Shown here piece by piece: positions 1-5,013 of a stretch of 11,416 nucleotides of DNA. Under the pieces are notes generated by a model that had not been told where the DNA came from, did not search any database, and saw only the letters and a program-made list of their open reading frames with translations. This stretch comes from an uncultured Blautia sp. (GTDB taxonomy: Bacteria; Bacillota; Clostridia; Lachnospirales; Lachnospiraceae). The stretch covers positions 1-11,416 of the forward strand of contig UQCM01000077.1 of the NCBI GenBank assembly GCA_900539525.1. Direction: 5' to 3'. Every line of letters begins with the position of its first letter. The stretch's first letter is position 1. The translations under genes and the position numbers were made by a program.

Positions 1-163
1 GGGATAAACGCTGAAGGCATCTAAGCGTGAAGCCCCCCTCAAGATGAGATATCCCCCGCATAAGCGGTAAGACCCCTTGAAGACGACGAGGTAGATAGGG
101 CAGAGGTGGAAGTGCAGTAATGCATGGAGCTGACTGTTACTAATAGGTCGAAGGCTTGACCAA
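1..163 (+). rRNA. 23S ribosomal RNA, 3' end (partial)
   Basis: These bases match the conserved 3' terminal part of bacterial 23S rRNA. The recognisable stretches include GCTGAAGGCATCTAAGCG, the AGACGACGAGGTAGATAGG helix region, and the final TAATAGGTCGAAGGCTTGACC-type end. The gene begins upstream of the window. The exact mature 3' end is uncertain by a few bases. A short palindrome (ACTTGAA/TTCAAGT, 168-182) immediately follows and may belong to the processing region. No 5S rRNA gene is recognisable between this end and the terminator at 252. Confidence 0.97.
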
Positions 164-251
164 AAGTACTTGAATTTCAAGTGTAAGAAGGTTCCGGTTA
201 AAATGTCTTGTAGAATATGTTAAGCTATGTGTGGTTTTGAGGGTATATATG

Positions 252-281
252 AAAAACACCGATAAGATATCGGTGTTTTTT
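252..281 (+). terminator. Intrinsic terminator ending the rRNA operon
   Basis: A perfect 13-bp stem (AAAAACACCGATA at 252-264 with TATCGGTGTTTTT at 268-280) closes a 3-nt loop and ends in a run of six T. It lies about 90 bases after the 23S end and before a new promoter, so it most likely ends the rrn transcript. Because the stem is flanked by A and T runs it could also work on the opposite strand, but no minus-strand gene points at it. Confidence 0.9.
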
Positions 282-302
282 ACGTTAAATTCAATATGAT
301 AC

Positions 303-331
303 TTGTCAAGTATTTGATTTTTCTGTACAAT
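303..331 (+). promoter_or_regulatory. Sigma-A promoter of the riboswitch-flavoprotein operon
   Basis: TTGTCA (303-308) and TACAAT (326-331) are separated by exactly 17 bases. This is a good vegetative promoter, with four of six and five of six matches to consensus. The expected start site is near 338, which is the first base of helix P1 of the purine aptamer, so promoter and riboswitch positions support each other. The -35 box sits inside a small palindrome (TACTTG-T-CAAGTA, 300-312), which could be chance or a repressor site. Confidence 0.8.
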
Positions 332-337
332 GATAGT

Positions 338-405
338 GGAATATATATAAATTCATATAAAGGATGAATGTTTCTACCAACTGCCTAACAGTTGACTATA
401 TATCC
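338..405 (+). promoter_or_regulatory. Purine riboswitch aptamer, guanine-type (C at position 74)
   Basis: The three-way junction of the purine riboswitch family can be laid out base by base. P1 is 341-347 with 397-403 (seven A-U pairs), extended by G338-G339 with C404-C405 after a bulged A340. J1/2 is TAA (348-350). P2 is 351-356 with 364-369, closing a 7-nt loop ATAAAGG. J2/3 is the invariant GTTTCTACC (370-378). P3 is 378-382 with 390-394, closing a 7-nt loop GCCTAAC. J3/1 is ACTA (395-398). The GG of L2 and CC of L3 are placed for the loop-loop kiss. Pocket bases equivalent to U22, U47, U51 and C74 are T348, T371, T375 and C396. The C at 74 predicts guanine or hypoxanthine rather than adenine. 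A 2'-deoxyguanosine variant cannot be fully excluded by eye. Confidence 0.9.
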
Positions 406-444
406 AAAGGTGGGTATATAATACATGTAAGGCAGTTTTTATTT
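379..444 (+). terminator. Riboswitch expression platform: nested terminator that competes with the aptamer
   Basis: The outer stem pairs AACTGCCT (379-386) with AGGCAGTT (430-437) and runs into TTTTT-A-TTT. Inside it, TATATATCC (397-405) pairs with GGGTATATA (412-420) over nine positions, one of them G-T. The outer 5' arm is the aptamer's P3/L3, and the inner 5' arm is the 3' strand of P1. The terminator therefore cannot form while the ligand-bound aptamer is folded. No other partner for the GGCAG arm is visible, so the predicted logic is ON with ligand. About 120 bases of leader with only small hairpins (for example 461-472) follow before the first start codon. Confidence 0.75.
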
Positions 445-564
445 ATCTTGGGTGAAGATAAGGTTCCAACCTCTGGTGGTGAATAGGATGAAGTTGTCCT
501 GGTATTTTGCGCGATGTATATATCTGCCTTATGAAGATTTCAGAAAATGACGGGAGGAATACGA

Positions 565-1974
565 ATGAAGAAATATGATGCGGTAATAGTAGGTGCAGGT
601 CCGGCAGGGATTTTTACAGCGCTGGAGTTTATCAGAAAGAGACCGGATGCTAAGATTGTAATGGTCGAAAAGGGGCGCCCTATTGAAGAGCGGCGCTGTC
701 CGAAAAGCAGGACGAAAAAATGTCTGAAATGTAAACCTTATTGTCATATCACTACAGGCTTTTCCGGTGCAGGGGCATTTTCAGATGGCAAGCTGTCACT
801 CAGCTATGAGGTGGGTGGAGAGCTTCCGGAATTGATCGGAGAAGAATTTGCCCAGGAAATGATTCGTTATACAGATAAAATATATCTGGAATTCGGTGCG
901 GATGAGCATGTAGAAGGCGCGGAGCAAACGGAAGAAGTCAGAGAAATCAGAAGACGTGCAATTGGCGCAGGCCTAAAGCTGGTAGACTGTCCAATCCGGC
1001 ATCTGGGGACAGAAAAGGCACAGCAGATTTATGGAAGAATTCAAAACTATTTAAAAGAGCAGGGCGTGGAACTGATTTTCGGATATCATTGTTCGAACCT
1101 GATTCTGGATCAGGGCGCCTGTGTAGGTGTTCATATTGAAAAAGGAGAGGATAGAAAGGAGCTCTACGGGGAGGATATTATCGTGGCTGCCGGACGGCGT
1201 GGTGCGGACTGGCTGGAAAAGCTTTGTACAGAGCACGGGGTCGCCCATCAGCCGGGAACGGTGGATATCGGAGTACGTGTGGAAGTGCGTAATGAAGTTA
1301 TGGAGCGGGTCAATAACGTACTGTATGAGTCAAAATTGATCGGATATCCGAAGCCCTTCAAAAATAAGGTGAGAACTTTCTGCCAGAATCCGGGTGGGTT
1401 CGTAAGCCAGGAAAATTATGATGACGATCTGGCAGTGGTAAATGGCCACTCTTATAAGGAATTGAAGTCCAACAATACGAATCTTGCAATTCTGTGTTCT
1501 CACAATTTTACGGCACCTTTTCATCAACCGATTGAATATGCCAAAAAGGTTGGGGAACTGACGAATATGCTGGGGGAAGGACACATCCTCGTGCAAAGAT
1601 ACGGAGATATTCTGGATGGCAAGAGGACCTGGCCGAAGGAACTGTCCCGTTCGAATGTGAAACCTACGCTTCCGGATGCGGAAGCAGGTGATATCACCTC
1701 AGCTATGCCTTACCGGGCAATGCTGAATATTATTAATTTTATTAAAGCTGTGGATCAGGTGGTGCCGGGATTTGCTGCAGAGGAGACACTTTTATACTCT
1801 CCGGAATTGAAGTTTTACAGTAATCGTGTTAAAATGGACAAAGATTTTAATACAAGTATGAAAGGACTGCACTGTCTGGGGGATTCCAGCGGATGGACCA
1901 GAGGATTGATGATGGCATCCGTCATGGGAGTACTGATGGGACAGAAGCTGGCGGAGAAAAAGACGCAGAGCTGA
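565..1974 (+). CDS. FAD-dependent dehydrogenase, COG2509-like, function unknown
   Basis: A 469-residue flavoprotein. It opens with a Rossmann dinucleotide-binding fold: VIVGAGPAG at residues 7-15 and acidic E35 at the end of the second strand. A four-cysteine cluster (C45, C53, C56, C60) leads into GFSGAGAFSDGK (65-76), a signature I associate with the uncharacterised COG2509 dehydrogenases. The C-terminus has a second FAD-contact motif, CLGDSSGWTRG, around residues 437-447. Redox chemistry is likely; the substrate is unknown. The start at 565 is chosen because GGGAGG (552-557) sits seven bases upstream; the earlier in-frame ATG at 547 lies before that site. It is the first gene after the purine riboswitch and probably heads an operon with the next three genes. 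It is cytoplasmic: no signal peptide or membrane segment is visible. The cysteines could bind a metal or Fe-S cluster, but that is inference. Confidence 0.88.
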   Translation: MKKYDAVIVGAGPAGIFTALEFIRKRPDAKIVMVEKGRPIEERRCPKSRTKKCLKCKPYCHITTGFSGAGAFSDGKLSLSYEVGGELPELIGEEFAQEMIRYTDKIYLEFGADEHVEGAEQTEEVREIRRRAIGAGLKLVDCPIRHLGTEKAQQIYGRIQNYLKEQGVELIFGYHCSNLILDQGACVGVHIEKGEDRKELYGEDIIVAAGRRGADWLEKLCTEHGVAHQPGTVDIGVRVEVRNEVMERVNNVLYESKLIGYPKPFKNKVRTFCQNPGGFVSQENYDDDLAVVNGHSYKELKSNNTNLAILCSHNFTAPFHQPIEYAKKVGELTNMLGEGHILVQRYGDILDGKRTWPKELSRSNVKPTLPDAEAGDITSAMPYRAMLNIINFIKAVDQVVPGFAAEETLLYSPELKFYSNRVKMDKDFNTSMKGLHCLGDSSGWTRGLMMASVMGVLMGQKLAEKKTQS

Positions 1975-2011
1975 TACGGGCAGAGACAGTCCTGGAGAAC
2001 AGGGGAGAACA

Positions 2012-2542
2012 ATGCTGGAACAGATCAAGGAATATGTAAAAGATGCAGAATTAGTACTGGTGGGAATCGGAGAAGAATTTTCTGTGGAAAAGGAAGGCAG
2101 GGAGTCCGTGCTGGCAGCTTACAATCACCTGGCGGACATCTTAAAGGGAAAAGGCTACTTTCTGGTAACACTGCAAACGGATGATCTCATTTATGATTCA
2201 CGTCTGGCAAAGGAAAGGATTGTGGCTCCGTGCGGGAGCGATGCCGCCGGAAATGTGGTTACAAATGAGGATTACGATGAATCTATTTACCTTCCCCAAT
2301 GGGAGGTTTACACAAAATGGCTTCAGAATACGCTGAACCACAGCCTGTGTGCGCTGGAACTGGGCGTAGGATTTCAGTATCCTTCTGTGATACGGTTTCC
2401 TTTTGAAAAGGTGGTTTATTTTAATCAGAAAGCAAGGCTTGTGCGTGTGCACAGTAAATTTGCCCAACTGACACCGGAAATCAGGGAGAGGAGCGTTTCC
2501 ATATGCGAGTCTCCGGTAAAGCTGCTGAACAGCGAGGATTAA
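2012..2542 (+). CDS. Small sirtuin-like (SIR2-fold) protein, possibly divergent or reduced
   Basis: A 176-residue soluble protein. The resemblance to SIR2 proteins, especially the macrodomain-linked SirTM type, is from motif order only. LVLVGIGEEFS (14-24) stands where sirtuins have the GAG-S NAD loop. VTLQTDDLIYDS (52-63) stands where they have T-N-x-D. IVAPCGS (70-76) replaces the segment with the catalytic His-Gly. LCALELGVGFQYPSVIRFPF (112-131) closely resembles the SirTM segment LELGVGFNTP-x-IIRFPF. The zinc ribbon is absent and the length is well below a usual sirtuin (about 240-300). The His normally before Gly is a Cys here, so classic deacylase activity is doubtful; NAD or ADP-ribose binding is possible. 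AGGGGAG (2001-2007) is the ribosome site. The gene lies 37 bases after the flavoprotein gene and 31 bases before hisH. A plain 'hypothetical protein' label would also be defensible. Confidence 0.72.
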   Translation: MLEQIKEYVKDAELVLVGIGEEFSVEKEGRESVLAAYNHLADILKGKGYFLVTLQTDDLIYDSRLAKERIVAPCGSDAAGNVVTNEDYDESIYLPQWEVYTKWLQNTLNHSLCALELGVGFQYPSVIRFPFEKVVYFNQKARLVRVHSKFAQLTPEIRERSVSICESPVKLLNSED

Positions 2543-2573
2543 CAGACGAAAACGATACATGAGGAGCGAAGAC

Positions 2574-3194
2574 ATGATTGCGATTATTGATTATGATGCC
2601 GGAAATTTAAAAAGTGTGGAGAAGGCATTGATCCATCTGGGAGAGGAAACAGTGGTTTCCAGGGATCGTGAAACGATTCTGGGAGCGGACAAAGTGATCC
2701 TTCCGGGAGTTGGTTCTTTTGGAGACGCCATGGGTAAACTTCAGGAATATGGCCTGGATACAGTGATTCATGAAGTTGTAGAGAAGGGGACGCCGTTTCT
2801 GGGAATCTGCCTGGGGCTGCAGCTTCTCTTTGAGCGGAGCGATGAGTCACCGGGAGCCAGGGGGCTTGGCGTTTTGAAAGGTGAGATTTTGAGGATCCCT
2901 GATCATGCTGGGCTGAAGATCCCGCATATGGGATGGAATTCCCTGAATCTGAAAAATGGCGGACGGCTCTTTGAGGGGCTTCCGGAGCATTCGTATGTCT
3001 ATTTCGTACATTCCTATTATCTGAAAGCCGAGGAGCCGGAGATTGTAAAGGCATCTACCTGGTACAGCACGGAGATTCATGCGTCAGTAGAAAAAGGAAA
3101 TGTATTTGCCTGTCAGTTCCATCCGGAGAAGAGCAGTGATATCGGACTTCAGATACTGAAAAATTTTGCATCCATTACAAAGGAGGACTGCTGA
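2574..3194 (+). CDS. hisH: Imidazole glycerol phosphate synthase, glutamine amidotransferase subunit HisH
   Basis: A 206-residue class I glutamine amidotransferase of histidine biosynthesis. It hydrolyses glutamine and passes ammonia to HisF, which closes the imidazole ring and releases AICAR. The N-terminus IAIIDYDAGNLKSV is typical of HisH. The nucleophile is C79 in GICLGLQ, and H183 and E185 in CQFHPEKSS complete the triad. PGVGSFGDAM (44-53) and KIPHMGWN are further family motifs. Length is normal (about 200). The start at 2574 is preferred over the upstream ATG at 2559 because GAGGAG (2561-2566) is seven bases before it and family members begin at this Met. It is followed by hisF after one base, so the two subunits are made together. 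Confidence 0.97.
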   Translation: MIAIIDYDAGNLKSVEKALIHLGEETVVSRDRETILGADKVILPGVGSFGDAMGKLQEYGLDTVIHEVVEKGTPFLGICLGLQLLFERSDESPGARGLGVLKGEILRIPDHAGLKIPHMGWNSLNLKNGGRLFEGLPEHSYVYFVHSYYLKAEEPEIVKASTWYSTEIHASVEKGNVFACQFHPEKSSDIGLQILKNFASITKEDC

Positions 3195-3195
3195 T

Positions 3196-3957
3196 ATGTT
3201 TACAAAAAGAATCATCCCCTGTCTGGATGTACATAACGGACGTGTGGTCAAAGGCGTTAATTTTGTGAATTTAAGAGATGCGGGAGATCCTGTGGAGATT
3301 GCTGCTGCATATGATAAGGCGGGCGCGGACGAGGTGGTCTTTCTGGATATCACAGCATCCTCGGATGCGAGAGCGACTGTAGTGGATATGGTGCGCAAGG
3401 TGGCAGAGAAGGTATTTATTCCGTTCACTGTAGGCGGCGGTATCCGCACAGTAGAGGATTTTAAAGTACTGCTTCGTGAGGGTGCAGACAAGATTTCCAT
3501 CAATTCCTCTGCTATCAATCGCCCGGAGCTGATCAGTGAGGCGGCAGACAAATTTGGAAGCCAGTGTGTTGTCGTAGCCATTGATGCCAGACGGCGGGAG
3601 GATGGAAGCGGCTGGAATATTTATAAAAACGGAGGCCGGATCGATGTGTGCATCGATGCCGTGGAGTGGGCTATGAAAGCAGACAGGATGGGAGCCGGGG
3701 AAATCCTGCTGACCAGCATGGACTGTGATGGAACGAAGGCAGGCTATGATCTGGAGCTGACGAGGATGATCGCAGAAAATGTTTCAATTCCTGTCATCGC
3801 ATCAGGAGGTGCAGGTACAAAGGAACATTTTTATGATGCCCTGACAGAAGGAAAGGCGGATGCGGCTCTGGCAGCATCGCTGTTCCATTATAAAGAGCTT
3901 GAAATCAGGGAAGTGAAGGAATATCTGCGTGAAAGAAATGTGCCGGTACGTTTGTAA
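3196..3957 (+). CDS. hisF: Imidazole glycerol phosphate synthase, cyclase subunit HisF
   Basis: A 253-residue TIM-barrel enzyme, the normal HisF length. With HisH it converts PRFAR plus ammonia into imidazole glycerol phosphate and AICAR; the latter feeds back into purine synthesis. The two catalytic aspartates are in place: D11 in IPCLDVHNGRVVKG and D130 in VVAIDARRR. Phosphate-binding glycines are visible in TVGGGIRT (78-85) and in IPVIASGGAG near the C-terminus. The start at 3196 follows AGGAGG (3181-3186), which lies inside the end of hisH. An upstream in-frame ATG at 3166 would add ten untypical residues. No other histidine genes are next to this pair (hisI, hisE, hisA and hisB are absent), so the remaining pathway must be elsewhere. 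Confidence 0.97.
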   Translation: MFTKRIIPCLDVHNGRVVKGVNFVNLRDAGDPVEIAAAYDKAGADEVVFLDITASSDARATVVDMVRKVAEKVFIPFTVGGGIRTVEDFKVLLREGADKISINSSAINRPELISEAADKFGSQCVVVAIDARRREDGSGWNIYKNGGRIDVCIDAVEWAMKADRMGAGEILLTSMDCDGTKAGYDLELTRMIAENVSIPVIASGGAGTKEHFYDALTEGKADAALAASLFHYKELEIREVKEYLRERNVPVRL

Positions 3958-4000
3958 AGTATGTCATACAAAACAGGATGCGTACCTCGCAGCAAGTATT

Positions 4001-4165
4001 CTAGTATAGCGTCTCGAAAATAACTACACCAATCACTTGTCTGCTTCTCCGATTGCACAGGTCAAAAAGCCTCAGCGTAGCCCGCTACGCCTGCGTTTTT
4101 TGACCTGCACACTCGAAAAAGCATTCTGCGCGATTGGTCCAGTTATTTATCGGACGCTATACTAG
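4001..4165. mobile_element. 165-bp imperfect palindrome, MITE-like element
   Basis: The two ends are a perfect 13-bp inverted repeat, CTAGTATAGCGTC (4001-4013) and its complement (4153-4165). The arms stay similar all the way to the centre: AAATAACT, ACCAATC, CAGGTCAAAAA and GCGTAGC recur in inverted order, with mismatched stretches between. The centre is GCGTAGC-CC-GCTACGC (4075-4090). The whole thing can fold into one long hairpin. It has no coding capacity. Taking GTATAGCGTC as the true end leaves TA on both sides, as expected of Tc1/IS630-type non-autonomous elements, but the outer C/G also matches, so this is not proven. The core (CAGGTCAAAAA to TTTTTTGACCTG) could stop transcription from either side, and no other terminator follows hisF. 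A fragment of the same end occurs at 4918-4936. Confidence 0.75.
4134..4163 (+). promoter_or_regulatory. Candidate outward promoter at the palindrome's right end, facing ung
   Basis: TTGGTC (4134-4139) and TATACT (4158-4163) are 18 bases apart. The -10 box is good and the -35 box is poor. The left arm carries the mirror arrangement on the other strand, so each end of the element may fire outward. This is the only promoter candidate I see between hisF and ung. From the expected start near 4170 the leader would be about 75 bases and include a small hairpin (4181-4210). Confidence 0.4.
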
Positions 4166-4244
4166 GGCGTCCATGAAGATGCCAGCAAAGCAGAATGTTT
4201 CTTTACTGGCAGACTGAGTTGTAGATGAGAGAGGAGAATGAACA

Positions 4245-4919
4245 ATGCCGCCGATCAGCAACGACTGGCTGGAGCCGCTAAAGCCCGAATTCGGGAAACC
4301 ATATTATAGGAAGCTGTATCAGAAAATAAATGAAGAATACCGGACAAGGCAGATCTTTCCGGCAGCAGATGACATATTCAATGCCTTTGCCCTGACCCCG
4401 CTGAAGGATGTGAAAGCAGTCATTCTTGGACAGGATCCCTATCACGGGGACGGACAGGCACATGGACTGTGTTTCTCTGTGAAGCCTGATGTGGAAATAC
4501 CGCCGTCACTTGTAAATATTTATAAGGAGCTGCATGATGACTGCGGCTGTTACATACCAAACAATGGATATCTGACAAAATGGGCCAGGCAGGGCGTACT
4601 TCTTCTGAATACAGTACTGACGGTCCGCGCACATCAGGCAAATTCTCACAGGGGGATCGGCTGGGAGGAGTTCACAGATGCAGCGATCCGTATCCTGAAT
4701 GAACAGGATCGCCCGATTGTCTTTATCCTCTGGGGACGCCCGGCACAGATGAAGCGTTCTATGCTGACAAATCCCGGGCATCTGATCCTGGAGGCGCCCC
4801 ATCCCAGTCCTCTGTCTGCGTACCGGGGATTCTTTGGAAGCCGTCCCTTTAGCAGGACAAATAAATTTTTAAAGGAAAATGGACTCTCACCGATCGACTG
4901 GCAGATTGAGAATATATGA
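4245..4919 (+). CDS. ung: Uracil-DNA glycosylase (family 1)
   Basis: A 224-residue base-excision repair enzyme that removes uracil from DNA, arising from cytosine deamination or dUTP incorporation. The water-activating motif GQDPYHG is at residues 62-68 with catalytic D64. LLNTVLTVRAHQANSH carries the uracil-contact region, VFILWGRPAQ the later strand, and HPSPLSAYRGFFGSRPFS the C-terminal DNA-intercalation loop with its histidine. The length is usual for the family and no key motif is missing. GAGGAG (4231-4236) lies eight bases before the ATG; another ATG at 4238 is out of frame. The gene stands alone, between a complete palindromic element upstream and a fragment of the same element at its stop codon, where TGA shares bases with the fragment. 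Confidence 0.97.
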   Translation: MPPISNDWLEPLKPEFGKPYYRKLYQKINEEYRTRQIFPAADDIFNAFALTPLKDVKAVILGQDPYHGDGQAHGLCFSVKPDVEIPPSLVNIYKELHDDCGCYIPNNGYLTKWARQGVLLLNTVLTVRAHQANSHRGIGWEEFTDAAIRILNEQDRPIVFILWGRPAQMKRSMLTNPGHLILEAPHPSPLSAYRGFFGSRPFSRTNKFLKENGLSPIDWQIENI

Positions 4920-4935
4920 TTGGTGACGCTATACT
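4906..4935 (+). promoter_or_regulatory. Candidate promoter of the signalling operon
   Basis: TTGAGA (4906-4911, inside the end of ung) and TATACT (4930-4935) are 18 bases apart. The -10 box lies within the fragment of the palindromic element. The start would be near 4942, giving a leader of about 70 bases to the GTG at 5014. The match is reasonable but not strong, and nothing better is visible in 4920-5013. Confidence 0.4.
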
Positions 4936-4936
4936 A
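4918..4936. repeat. Deleted fragment of the palindromic element's right end
   Basis: GATTGGTGACGCTATACTA here equals two segments of the full element joined together: GATTGGT (4132-4138) and GACGCTATACTA (4153-4164). The 14 bases between them are missing. The 12-base terminal match is unlikely by chance; the 7-base part alone would not be convincing. No left arm is visible nearby. It overlaps the ung stop codon. Confidence 0.6.
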
Positions 4937-5013
4937 AGCTCAAAGAGTCATTGGTTTCAGTATCAAAAGTCTGAACTCAGATCGGGCCGTACTGTCTGTT
5001 ATAAGGAGGAACC

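Noticed and set aside
470..500. CTCTGGTGGTGA resembles the start of clostridial 5S rRNA (TCTGGTGGCGA).
   Set aside because: The similarity stops after about 12 bases, the conserved 5S middle and end are missing, and the stretch lies within the riboswitch leader.
547..564. Earlier in-frame ATG for the FAD dehydrogenase.
   Set aside because: It lies before the GGGAGG ribosome site that serves the ATG at 565, and the family N-terminus begins at the latter.
2584..3054. 156-residue open frame on the minus strand opposite hisH.
   Set aside because: The + strand has a complete HisH with intact catalytic triad; the antisense translation shows no domain-like pattern.
4181..4210. Hairpin GCCAG/CTGGC with inner AAAG/CTTT upstream of ung, considered as a terminator.
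   Set aside because: No T run follows and the stem is interrupted; at most it is a small leader structure.
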